Translations under genes and position numbers: made by a program | In this document: in pieces, positions 1 to 7,488 of the stretch | How positions within the stretch are numbered: position 1 is the stretch's first letter | Layout of the letters: every line of letters begins with the position of its first letter | Assembly: GCA_016219185.1 (NCBI GenBank) | Contig: JACRBZ010000085.1 | Location: 1 to 49,199 of the forward strand | Reading direction: 5' to 3' | Length of the DNA stretch: 49,199 bases | Origin: Deltaproteobacteria bacterium | Lineage (GTDB): Bacteria; Desulfobacterota; Desulfobacteria; Desulfobacterales; Desulfatirhabdiaceae | Notes under the pieces: model-generated | Told to the model about the DNA's origin: nothing | The model's database searches: none | What the model saw: only the letters and a program-made list of their open reading frames with translations

Positions 1-26
1 AATCGTTTTACTTCATTTGGATTCAT
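1..26 (-). CDS. Start of an unidentified minus-strand gene, cut by the window edge
   Basis: An ATG reads leftward from position 26 (first residues MNPNEVKR) behind a GGAG ribosome-binding site at a normal distance. Only eight codons lie in the window, so the product cannot be named. It would be divergent from the chemoreceptor that begins at 158. Confidence 0.4.
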
Positions 27-157
27 GGTGTTGTATTCTCCTTTTTTATTAAGTGCCCGGAATTAGGCAAGTAAAGGAGTTATACACCAATTATGTGTTT
101 TTCATTTTGTTTTTTCTGCCGCGTATGCGGCTTCGTCCAACCATTGGGGGTAAAATC

Positions 158-1618
158 ATGGCAAAATTGCAAGCCAACACCTTGAGAAGTAAGATCCTTG
201 TCTCTGCGGTGCTTATCACCACGCTGCTGTTGCTGGGGCTCGGTGGCTTCATGGTGGTCAGGAGCAAGGCCGGAACGCGTGATGCCCTGGCCGGAAAGGC
301 TGCATCTTTCGCCGATCTCTATACCCGGGTCAGCGCAACCTATATCAATAACTATGATTTCCCCGCCCTTGACCTGTTGGTGCAGGATGCGATCAAGGAT
401 CCTGATGTGGAGTGGCTCGTGTTCCTTGATGCCAAAGGTAAGGTCTTGACTCAGAACAGCCAGGAGAAACCGCTGACATCCTCATCCGTCCTGCTCGAAA
501 AAGAGATCAAGGACGAGGAGGGCAAGACGGTAATCGGCAAACTGAAGTTTTGCTACAGTATCCGGAAACTGGCCTTGCAGTTCAAAAATGATTTGATTGC
601 CATTGGCGCGGCAATTCTGCTGGGCGGTTTCATTGTGATCCTGGCGTTGTTTTTCATAGTGACCCGTGCAGTCAAACCTTTGTTCGAAGTCATGTCCGAG
701 ATTAACGAAACCTCGGACCGTGTTGCCTTGGGATCGTCTCAGGTCGCTCTTGCCAGCCAGTCCCTGGCTATCGGATCTTCCGAGCAGGCCGCGTCGCTGG
801 AGCAAAGCTCGGCCTCGCTTGAGGAAATGACCGCGATCACCCTGCAGAATGTCGAAAACACCGTGCATGTTCATGCATTGATCAAGGGAGCGAATCAGAT
901 CGTGATCCAGGCCAATCTGTCAATGGTTGATCTGATCCGTTCGATGCAGGAAATTTCCCATGCCAGCCAGGAAACCTCGAAGATCATTAAAACAATTGAT
1001 GAGATAGCCTTTCAAACCAATCTTCTGGCCCTGAACGCCGCTGTCGAGGCAGCGCGGGCCGGCGAAGCCGGTGCCGGATTCGCCGTCGTGGCGGACGAAG
1101 TCCGGAACCTGGCCATGCGTGCTGCGGAGGCTGCCAGGAATACCGCCGAACTTATTGAAGGAACGGTCATTAAGATCAGGGATGGAGCAAGTTTGGTGGA
1201 TAAGACCAATGCGGCATTTACCGAGGTGGCTGCAAGCGTCGGCAAGATAACTGATCTGATTGAGGGAATTTCCATTACATCGCGTCAGCAATCCGAGGGG
1301 ATTTCCCAGATCAGCAAGGCGGTTTCCTCAATGGATAACGTGGTTCAGGATGCGGCGGCAAGCGCCGAGGAATCCGCCGCCTTGAGCGAAGAATTGAACA
1401 GTGAAGCCGACACTTTGAAACTTGTGGTTGAAAAGTTGAGTGCCGTGGTTGGCAGAGATCAGAAAACCCCTGAAGCCACCCGTAGCGAAGTATCGCAAGA
1501 ATCGCCAGTGACGCGGGCAGCGACTCGCCGGGCGGTATCGGGTGCCGGAACGCTGCCCGTCCCGGTAAAAATCGTGAACCGAGCCCTGAAACGGTTAAAG
1601 TATGGGAATGCGGGATGA
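158..1618 (+). CDS. Methyl-accepting chemotaxis protein
   Basis: Inner-membrane chemoreceptor of 486 residues that should pass signals to CheW/CheA. A first membrane helix (about residues 12-32) is followed by a short periplasmic sensor of about 110 residues, probably a small Cache-like fold, and a second helix near 145-168. The cytoplasmic part has the conserved hairpin tip (DEIAFQTNLLALNAAVEAAR region, then GFAVVADEVRNLA). I see no clear HAMP domain between helix 2 and the signalling coiled coil. The start at 158 is preferred to the in-frame codon at 53 because it has a GGGGG ribosome-binding site and gives a proper N-terminal anchor. The 3' end overlaps the convergent diguanylate cyclase gene by 24 bp. 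The ligand is unknown. Confidence 0.93.
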   Translation: MAKLQANTLRSKILVSAVLITTLLLLGLGGFMVVRSKAGTRDALAGKAASFADLYTRVSATYINNYDFPALDLLVQDAIKDPDVEWLVFLDAKGKVLTQNSQEKPLTSSSVLLEKEIKDEEGKTVIGKLKFCYSIRKLALQFKNDLIAIGAAILLGGFIVILALFFIVTRAVKPLFEVMSEINETSDRVALGSSQVALASQSLAIGSSEQAASLEQSSASLEEMTAITLQNVENTVHVHALIKGANQIVIQANLSMVDLIRSMQEISHASQETSKIIKTIDEIAFQTNLLALNAAVEAARAGEAGAGFAVVADEVRNLAMRAAEAARNTAELIEGTVIKIRDGASLVDKTNAAFTEVAASVGKITDLIEGISITSRQQSEGISQISKAVSSMDNVVQDAAASAEESAALSEELNSEADTLKLVVEKLSAVVGRDQKTPEATRSEVSQESPVTRAATRRAVSGAGTLPVPVKIVNRALKRLKYGNAG

Positions 1619-2533
1619 GCCAGTCTCTCCATCAAGCTTATGTTTCATCGATGGATCCCAGACGCATGCACAGTTGCGTCCGGATGTCTTGGCTGCATAC
1701 AAGGCCATGTCCGCGCGATTGATCGACTCCTCCACGCTGACATCGGGATCAAGTTGTGTAATCCCGAATGAAACTGTCGTGGAGATCGCCTTTGGTCTGT
1801 CGGTGGCGAAGGTAAGCGTGGCAAACCCCTCGCATATGCGCTCGATCACCGTTTTAGTGATCTGCGGATCGGCATCGGACAAGGATATCAGAAACTCGTC
1901 ACCACCGTATCGGAACACGCTGTCATAGGGCCTCAGATGCGCCATGACGTGGCGGACAGCGGTTGAAAGCACTTGGTCGCCCATGGGATGTCCGTAATTG
2001 TCGTTGATTGTCTTTAGATGATCCAGGTCCATGATCGCGATACCACACGGGTGAACGCGGCGTTTGACCGCTTCGTGGAGTTCGCGCAGCTTTGTGAGCA
2101 TGCGGACACGGTTCTCGGCACCTGTCAAGGGGTCGCGATTATACATCGAATCCTCGATTTCGCACTTCAGAGTATCGATTTCCAGGCGCAGGCGGTCCAG
2201 GGCATTTCTGAAACTATCATAGTCCTTCGGAAGGCCTGATGCATCGTGTGCCGACGCAAGAAGCAATCGCGCCCCGAGCTGGTGCATGCGATGGTGCTCG
2301 ATTGCCGTGGCAACGAACGCCGGGTGCTCGCGGAACGCTTGAGGCGGATTGCCGTAACACCACTTACCGAAACGACATTGACGGTGCGCATCCTCTGCCA
2401 CATCATTAGGGTCATAAGGCAGGCGACAGATGATCGTGCGCGTGAGCTCGTCGAGCCAGTTTTTATGGTTATAGAGTGCCTGGTCCAGTTGCTGCAGCAT
2501 CGCTTGCAGCTCTTCCTTGCTGGTATTGAACAT
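1595..2533 (-). CDS. Diguanylate cyclase with N-terminal CZB zinc-sensing domain (DgcZ-like)
   Basis: Predicted cytoplasmic enzyme of 312 residues making cyclic di-GMP from two GTP. The N-terminal CZB (chemoreceptor zinc-binding) domain has candidate ligands His23, Cys53, His80 and His84, in the motifs HKNW, CRFGKW and HHRMH; E. coli DgcZ has the same set one residue earlier. The GGDEF domain has an intact active site (GGDEF, residues 210-214) and a product-inhibition RxxD site (201-204), so it should be active and feedback-inhibited. By analogy with DgcZ, zinc would repress it. The start at 2533 has a GGAGG site at good spacing and removes 16 unlikely upstream residues. The gene is convergent with a chemoreceptor and has a long, structured upstream region. 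Confidence 0.92.
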   Translation of the reverse strand: MFNTSKEELQAMLQQLDQALYNHKNWLDELTRTIICRLPYDPNDVAEDAHRQCRFGKWCYGNPPQAFREHPAFVATAIEHHRMHQLGARLLLASAHDASGLPKDYDSFRNALDRLRLEIDTLKCEIEDSMYNRDPLTGAENRVRMLTKLRELHEAVKRRVHPCGIAIMDLDHLKTINDNYGHPMGDQVLSTAVRHVMAHLRPYDSVFRYGGDEFLISLSDADPQITKTVIERICEGFATLTFATDRPKAISTTVSFGITQLDPDVSVEESINRADMALYAAKTSGRNCACVWDPSMKHKLDGETGSSRIPIL

Positions 2534-2785
2534 GGTTTTTGCCTCCAGGATCTTGCCAACAATAATAAATTTGATCCGCACATGTGTTTCAAGAGTTCCT
2601 GCGCTGTTCGGATGTCACAGCCTCCTCCTTGTGAACTCCTTTGACTTTCTTCTGATGTGAATGCAAAACCGTATGGGAACTTACGGAATGTGAGGCATCC
2701 CCTGCTGTACAGGAGATTTTCTAACTCCTGTTTATCATCTGGTCTTGCATATTTTACGGAAAGATAACGTGGTGTCGGGAACTGC

Positions 2786-2824
2786 GAGGCTGAAAAAAAG
2801 CCCATTGGGTTGTATTTCAGCCTC
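2786..2824. repeat. Inverted repeat (10-bp stem) upstream of the cyclase
   Basis: GAGGCTGAAA and TTTCAGCCTC pair perfectly around a 19-base loop that itself contains the palindrome CCCATTGGG. It has a short A/T run in the loop rather than after the stem, so it is not a standard terminator. Confidence 0.5.
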
Positions 2825-2872
2825 TTAAATGAATTGCGCTAAGATCGTCAAATTTATATTTTATTGAATATT

Positions 2873-2901
2873 CTGTATGATATTTCAGGATCACTTGTCA
2901 A
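2873..2901 (-). promoter_or_regulatory. 29-bp exact repeat, copy 1 (promoter-like)
   Basis: These 29 bases are identical to 12630-12658. Read on the minus strand the repeat starts with TTGACA, a perfect -35 box, but the -10 region (CATACA at 16-bp spacing) is poor. Copy 1 lies 340 bp upstream of the cyclase start and copy 2 lies 136 bp upstream of the formate channel start, in the same orientation relative to the gene. Confidence 0.4.
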
Positions 2902-2982
2902 ATGTTTTTACTTTAAGTATGCCACCAAAGAGCCGTTTAAGGTCTCTTTTCACTTATGGCTCCCGATTTCAGGCCGGTCCGA

Positions 2983-3930
2983 TTAAATTTTCAGATGAAG
3001 CGGTTTCAGGTTGCTCTCGATTCTGCGGATATTCTCAGCCACTGCCTTGACAATGCCCCGCATGGAAACGTCCGTGGAGCCACCGATATGCGGCGTGGCC
3101 AGCACATTGTATGAAAAAATGGGATCATCCGGGTCAGGCGGCTCTTCCCAGAACACGTCCAGGCCGGCTCCTGCGATTTTTCCGGAAGCAAGGGCATCCT
3201 CCAGCGCATCGCGATCCACCAACCCCCCTCTTGCCAGATTGATCAGGAAAGCACCGGGTTTCATATACGAGAAAGTTTCACGATTCATCAGGCAGCGGGT
3301 TTCCGAAGTAACGGGAAGACAAAGCATCACATAATCCGATCTGCCCAGCAGTTCCGGCAGATCCCCGGGGGCTCCGACCCATTCCAGGCCATGCGCTTTC
3401 ATGGCTTTTTCCGGATGGTTGCGTTTGATGGCCATCAAACGGACGCCAAATGGCTTTAGCCTGCTGATAAGTGCCTGACCGATGCCGCCCAGGCCCACAA
3501 GTCCCACGGTCTTGCCGTTCAGGGCCCGGCCCTGGGGCTCTCCCATTTTGCGGTTTGCCAGGCTTTTTGCCATGCCCCGCATATCCCTGGAGAGCCCGAT
3601 CAGCATATAAATTCCCAGTTCCGCAACGGACCCGGCATTGCCGGATAGATCGGTGGGGACATTGGCGACATGGATGTTACGATCCCGGGCAGCCGGAATA
3701 TCAACGCCTTCCAGTCCGGACCCGCATTGCTGGATAAGTTTTAGCCGGTCGCAGGTTTCAAGCACTTCACGGGTCACGGAACACATGGTGGGGATCAGTA
3801 CATCGAAGCCTTCCAGGCTGTCCACCCCGAATCTTCCGGTTGCTTCAAATTGGTGCTCGGGCAGCTCGGAGCGGATCATGCTCAAAAATCCGCCCCAGCT
3901 ATCTTCATGTGCGGCAAAAAGAATTTTCAT
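2983..3930 (-). CDS. D-2-hydroxyacid dehydrogenase, NAD-dependent
   Basis: Cytoplasmic oxidoreductase of 315 residues interconverting a D-2-hydroxy acid and its 2-keto acid with NAD(P)(H). Family marks are the dinucleotide-binding turn (GLGGIGQ), the substrate-binding and catalytic Arg in LARGGLVD, the Glu in DVFWEEPP and the catalytic His in TPHIGG, all intact. The substrate cannot be read from sequence; relatives include phosphoglycerate dehydrogenase and hydroxypyruvate reductase. I chose the ATG at 3930 over the open frame reaching 4116 because it overlaps the stop of the acetyltransferase gene as ATGA, has a GGGGG ribosome-binding site, and starts at the normal family N-terminus. It is the last gene of the regulator-acetyltransferase-dehydrogenase operon. 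Confidence 0.9.
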   Translation of the reverse strand: MKILFAAHEDSWGGFLSMIRSELPEHQFEATGRFGVDSLEGFDVLIPTMCSVTREVLETCDRLKLIQQCGSGLEGVDIPAARDRNIHVANVPTDLSGNAGSVAELGIYMLIGLSRDMRGMAKSLANRKMGEPQGRALNGKTVGLVGLGGIGQALISRLKPFGVRLMAIKRNHPEKAMKAHGLEWVGAPGDLPELLGRSDYVMLCLPVTSETRCLMNRETFSYMKPGAFLINLARGGLVDRDALEDALASGKIAGAGLDVFWEEPPDPDDPIFSYNVLATPHIGGSTDVSMRGIVKAVAENIRRIESNLKPLHLKI

Positions 3931-4508
3931 AGCGGTTTCCCCCGATTCCCCTTGGGCAGCGTCAATTTCATCTTGAGGTTGTCGTGGTGGATCGTATACC
4001 GATCGTCTGGACACCGCTCGATGACCCGGAATCCGGCCTTCTCGTAGAGCTTGCGCGATTGGTGCAAGTGATCGACCGTCCACAGAAACACGCTGTGGAT
4101 GTCGTGATCGAGGCACCAGTCAAGGGCGGTTGCGAGAAGCAGCTTTCCGGCCCCGCGTCCGTGATATGCCGGATCCACGATAAAAAAACGAAGCTGCGCG
4201 CCATCCGGACCGGGATTTCGGCCGACAATCGAGATGGAGCCAACGAGCATGCCGTTTATGTGGGCGGAGAGCACAAGATCGCTCTTTGGATCATAATCCG
4301 CGATGAAATCACAAAGCTCGCGGGTCACCAGGATCTCAAAGGGCGCTCCCGAACCCCATGCCGCCGCATAATAACGGCCGTGAAGCTCGCCGACCCGGCC
4401 GATGAGTCCCGGCTCATATCCCTGGTGAATTTCAACATCTGTCTGAACTGCGGAACTGCACATCACACGATTTCCCATCTCTGCGTGCTCCTCTCCCCTA
4501 TTCTGCAT
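3927..4508 (-). CDS. GNAT-family N-acetyltransferase
   Basis: Predicted acetyl-CoA-dependent acetyltransferase of 193 residues. The beta4 strand and acetyl-CoA pyrophosphate loop are clear (QLRFFIVDPAYHGRGAGKLLL, with the R-G-x-G-x-G/A pattern), followed by the typical C-terminal LYEKAGFRVIE segment. The substrate is unknown. The gene lies 6 bp after the stop of the TrmB-like regulator gene and its TGA overlaps the dehydrogenase start, so the three are probably one transcript. ATG 4508 is adopted; ATG 4478, behind a GAGGAG, is a fair alternative that would remove ten residues. Confidence 0.85.
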   Translation of the reverse strand: MQNRGEEHAEMGNRVMCSSAVQTDVEIHQGYEPGLIGRVGELHGRYYAAAWGSGAPFEILVTRELCDFIADYDPKSDLVLSAHINGMLVGSISIVGRNPGPDGAQLRFFIVDPAYHGRGAGKLLLATALDWCLDHDIHSVFLWTVDHLHQSRKLYEKAGFRVIERCPDDRYTIHHDNLKMKLTLPKGNRGKPL

Positions 4509-4514
4509 CACGGT

Positions 4515-5315
4515 TCATCCCTTGAATGGCCTGGCGTTTTCCCACAGGTGCTCGAAGGCAAGGTTGAGCATGGCCACCACGCCCCGGTTGTGGATGGCTA
4601 CGGCGGTGAAACTTGGCTGCCCGCCTGCCGGGTCCTGCATCGATACGAGGACAACTTCATCGTCGAATGCCTGCATTTTCAGCGGCAGTTCGGGCACCAC
4701 CCGGATATCAAGCCCCCAATCGTGAAACTGTTTCATCCATCCCCGCAACTCGGCATCCTCTATCGCCAGGGCGTCGTACAGTGCCCGGTATTTCAGGCCG
4801 CGCCCAAGCGGAGCATTCATGAACTTCCAATTCTGGTCTTTTGAGAGAATCATGGGCGGCTTGATGCATGAGTTGACGCTCTTTTTGGCGGCTTCGGCAA
4901 GTGCCAGAGCCCGATGCGCGATACGAACGGGACCGGAGAGCACTTCAACATAAGCCAGCGGATCATTCTGGCCCCGGCCCGAAGCAAAGACAGGGGCCAG
5001 CTCCTCGGCCAGACGAGAGGCCAGTGCCTGAGTCTCCTGCTGCTGCCGTTCCAGAACAGCCACCCGTTCCTGTGCCATCAGGTTCAGCGCGATCCTGGGG
5101 TCAATTGCCGAAAATGTCTTGGGGATCGTATCCCGAGCAAGACACAGGCCCTTTGATACCAGCGAGCCGAGCACATCGTAAACCCGCTGACGGGGGATGT
5201 TCGCCCGATTGGCAACATCCGCCGGAGCCAGCTCCGGACGGCTTAACAAAACAGTGTATGCCGCGGCTTCATAAGCATTCATTCCCAGTGATGTCAGCGA
5301 TTGCGGATCGATCAT
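4515..5315 (-). CDS. TrmB-like transcriptional regulator
   Basis: DNA-binding regulator of 266 residues. Residues 1-75 form a TrmB-type winged helix (LGMNAYEAAAYTVLL, then IPRQRVYDVLGSLVSKGL as the recognition helix), then a coiled coil near 80-110 for dimerisation, then an effector domain like the phospholipase-D-like sensor half of TrmB proteins. In archaea these often sense sugars; the ligand here is unknown. The start has GAGGTGAT at ideal spacing. It is the first gene of an operon with an acetyltransferase and a D-2-hydroxyacid dehydrogenase, and an 18-bp perfect palindrome lies 29 bp upstream, so autoregulation is likely. Confidence 0.82.
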   Translation of the reverse strand: MIDPQSLTSLGMNAYEAAAYTVLLSRPELAPADVANRANIPRQRVYDVLGSLVSKGLCLARDTIPKTFSAIDPRIALNLMAQERVAVLERQQQETQALASRLAEELAPVFASGRGQNDPLAYVEVLSGPVRIAHRALALAEAAKKSVNSCIKPPMILSKDQNWKFMNAPLGRGLKYRALYDALAIEDAELRGWMKQFHDWGLDIRVVPELPLKMQAFDDEVVLVSMQDPAGGQPSFTAVAIHNRGVVAMLNLAFEHLWENARPFKG

Positions 5316-5343
5316 TCATATCACCTCTGCCTGGCACTGATAG

Positions 5344-5361
5344 CACCACTTAATAGTGGTG
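5344..5361. promoter_or_regulatory. Perfect 18-bp dyad, likely operator of the TrmB-like regulator
   Basis: CACCACT-TAAT-AGTGGTG is a perfect 7-4-7 inverted repeat 29 bp upstream of the regulator start and followed by an AT-rich stretch. Position and symmetry fit a homodimer operator. Binding by the adjacent regulator is inferred. Confidence 0.6.
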
Positions 5362-5387
5362 TCAATATTTTTTAAATATTCAGCAAG

Positions 5388-5469
5388 CATTCAGACGGAA
5401 ACTGCGAAAGCGAACGCGCAGCGAGTCGAATCGTAGCGCTTCAAGCTGACAAGGGTATCAGCTTGAATG
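5388..5469. repeat. REP-like element, copy 1 (downstream of the LolA-like gene)
   Basis: A roughly 80-bp unit that starts with GCATTCAG and ends with a hairpin (TTCAAGCTGA at 5440-5449, TCAGCTTGAA at 5458-5467). A related 94-bp copy lies at 9446-9539, with the shared interior GTCGAATCGTAGCGC. Both copies sit about 10 bp after the stop codon of a minus-strand gene of the same export cluster, as REP elements and small inverted-repeat elements often do. Confidence 0.75.
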
Positions 5470-5479
5470 TTTGGGGGAA

Positions 5480-6217
5480 TTATTCTCGTCTTAATGCAGC
5501 CTTGGAGAAGAGGTATTCCGGGATGGGGACATTGAATTCAATGGATTCCATGATAAATTCGGTGCCGTCGCCGGTTTTGAGGACATCCTTGAAAATCATG
5601 CGAAAGGGGAACCAGCGGTTTTCGATCTGCTTGAAATCCTTTAAATCTATTTTCTTCAGCAATTTTCCGCTCATTGCGTTGAGTTCTTCCCGGAGCGGCA
5701 CATAGCGTTCCTGGTCGACCCACATCGTGCGCGATTGGTAGGCGACATCTTTCCTTGCCACGAGCCGGATTATCCAGCATGAGCGGCCGTCGATATTATC
5801 CGTTCCCGTTACCTCCGCATCATAAATTTCCGACAACCTGGGGTCTTCCATCATGTCTTCATAGGACAGATCGGACCCCATCACCGATTGCCGGAGCATG
5901 TGTCCTGAAATCTGTATGATCCTGTCGGTGTCGGGAGAATACATCCAGAGCCGGTCTTCCAGCTTCAACATTTTTGTACCCTGTTCCCGGGGCGGCGCCA
6001 GGTACTCCGTAAAAGCCCTTCTGTCGCCCTGGGTCCATGTTCTGGACTCCACGGTCCGCGTATCCCGCTGGCTATGGATGATCATTTTCGAGGTGACGAC
6101 GCGGGTCTCGGATGTCATATTTTCGTCAACTTTCTTCAGAACCGCGGAGCCGGACGGATACTGCGCATACGCTGTCGCACTCAACATCAAAAACGCTGCA
6201 ATAACAAAAAATTTCAT
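5480..6217 (-). CDS. LolA-like periplasmic lipid/lipoprotein carrier (outer membrane lipoprotein-sorting family)
   Basis: Periplasmic protein of 245 residues with a clear signal peptide (cleavage after AYA, residue 18). It resembles the LolA-like family annotated as outer membrane lipoprotein-sorting proteins, whose half-barrel holds acyl chains. Visible family motifs are RLWMYSPDTDRI, GSDLSYEDM and CWIIRLVARKD. It ends the minus-strand run barrel, ATPase, permease, permease, carrier, and its start overlaps the upstream permease stop by 4 bp (ATGA), so it should be translated together with it. The likely role is to carry a hydrophobic cargo from the FtsX-type ABC complex across the periplasm; the cargo is unknown. 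A second carrier at 24766-25608 shares the DLW-Y-P and GSDFSYDD motifs. Confidence 0.82.
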   Translation of the reverse strand: MKFFVIAAFLMLSATAYAQYPSGSAVLKKVDENMTSETRVVTSKMIIHSQRDTRTVESRTWTQGDRRAFTEYLAPPREQGTKMLKLEDRLWMYSPDTDRIIQISGHMLRQSVMGSDLSYEDMMEDPRLSEIYDAEVTGTDNIDGRSCWIIRLVARKDVAYQSRTMWVDQERYVPLREELNAMSGKLLKKIDLKDFKQIENRWFPFRMIFKDVLKTGDGTEFIMESIEFNVPIPEYLFSKAALRRE

Positions 6218-7488
6218 GTTTCCAGCTCCTTGAAAAGTTGTGCGGTCTGCCGCCGGTAGATGCCGATGCCGGATAGCGCGGCGCCCAGAACCGTGGAGAG
6301 CATGCCGGGTATGAAGCCGATGTAAAATGTCACCCCGGTGATTTCGGCGTGAATGATATTTGACATCATCATGGTTGAACTCTTCATCATGGAGCCGATA
6401 TCCAGACCGTGAACCTGAAGATACCAGGCCAGCGCAAGGCCGAGGGCAGTGCCCATGACGGAGCCGACGATGCCGATAATGAGGGCTTCCATAATCATGG
6501 AGCCGTAAACATGGCCTTTATCTTCACCGATGGCCAGTCTCAGGCCCATTTCACCGTAACGACGCAGGCCGCCTATCAGCCCCACGTTCCAGAGCACGAT
6601 GAACATGGCGGCGACAAAAATACCGGATGCGATGTACGCGTAATAATTGCCGATATCCAGGTATTCGCCCAGCCCCTCCTGGTCCCGGAGCGCGCGCATC
6701 ACGGGCGCATAGTCGTCCTCGGAATCGGCGTACCGTTCATTAAATGCCCTTGCGATCCGGACGGCCTCGACATCATGGTAAATGCCGTCCCTGAAATATC
6801 CGAGCAGTTCGCCTGCGGCATCGTCCATGTCCAGGGCATTGCGGATATCGGAAATATCGACCAGCAGGGCGCCCTTATCCATGGCGTTAACGCCGAATCG
6901 AACGGTTCCGGCGATGGTGAAATTTTGCATGCCCATGCTGCCATGCATTGTGGCACCAAGCAGCGTGACCGTATCACCGGGACTTGCCCTGAGATTGCCT
7001 GCGAATGCATCGCCGATGAGTATTTCGCCGGATCTGGCGGGCATCCGTCCGCGCACAATCGATTTTTGAATGTTCAACATGGCGATTTCCGGGCTTTGAA
7101 CCGACAGCAGGTCGACGGCAAGTCCCGCGGCCGGTCCCTGAGCGCGGGTTTCGCCCTGTTCATCCGGAATGTCCAGCAGGCAGCCGAAGCGGATACGCTC
7201 TACCCAGATCATATCGGGGCGGCGCGTGCGTAATTGTGCCAGCAGTTCTCCGACTCCCAAGAGCGCCAGATCGTTGGGTATCTGGGATTTGTTTTTAGCG
7301 TAGGCCCTGCTCATGATCTTTACATGACCGGTGGAGAAACTGGCATTCGAGCGCACGATGTCGCCCATCGCCCCCTGGAGCCAGGTTTGCAGAAAGACCG
7401 TCAGCATCACGCCGAGGCTGACGACCATTACCGGAAACAGGCTTCGGGAACGGTCCCGCATCAGCCCCTTGAGCAGAAAACGTATCAT
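6214..7488 (-). CDS. FtsX/LolC-type ABC transporter permease, system 1 (second of two)
   Basis: Inner-membrane permease of 424 residues. The first helix (about residues 16-38) is followed by a large periplasmic domain of the MacB type (about 40-280) and three C-terminal helices (about 290-315, 335-365, 385-410) with the FtsX-like sequence RRYGEMGLRLAIGEDKGHV after the second helix. This is the LolC/LolE layout, which pulls substrate out of the membrane by a mechanical action rather than through a pore. It overlaps the upstream permease by 4 bp and the downstream carrier by 4 bp (both ATGA). Confidence 0.88.
   Translation of the reverse strand: MIRFLLKGLMRDRSRSLFPVMVVSLGVMLTVFLQTWLQGAMGDIVRSNASFSTGHVKIMSRAYAKNKSQIPNDLALLGVGELLAQLRTRRPDMIWVERIRFGCLLDIPDEQGETRAQGPAAGLAVDLLSVQSPEIAMLNIQKSIVRGRMPARSGEILIGDAFAGNLRASPGDTVTLLGATMHGSMGMQNFTIAGTVRFGVNAMDKGALLVDISDIRNALDMDDAAGELLGYFRDGIYHDVEAVRIARAFNERYADSEDDYAPVMRALRDQEGLGEYLDIGNYYAYIASGIFVAAMFIVLWNVGLIGGLRRYGEMGLRLAIGEDKGHVYGSMIMEALIIGIVGSVMGTALGLALAWYLQVHGLDIGSMMKSSTMMMSNIIHAEITGVTFYIGFIPGMLSTVLGAALSGIGIYRRQTAQLFKELET

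Larger units (their letters stand above)
2534..2982 (-). other. 449-bp gene-free region upstream of the cyclase, with several hairpins
   Basis: I see no convincing gene here. On the strand of the cyclase there are three hairpins: a 10-bp stem at 2786-2795/2815-2824 with a small palindrome in its loop, a 7-bp stem at 2709-2715/2725-2731, and a 5-bp stem near 2676-2693. A 29-bp sequence shared with the region upstream of the formate channel gene lies at 2873-2901. I looked for the conserved core of the cyclic di-GMP-I riboswitch and did not find it. A long regulated leader is possible but unproven. Confidence 0.35.

Noticed and set aside
2534..2805. Minus-strand open frame upstream of the cyclase (MGFFSASQF...)
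   Set aside because: No ribosome-binding site, and it continues out of frame through the cyclase gene; more likely an untranslated leader.
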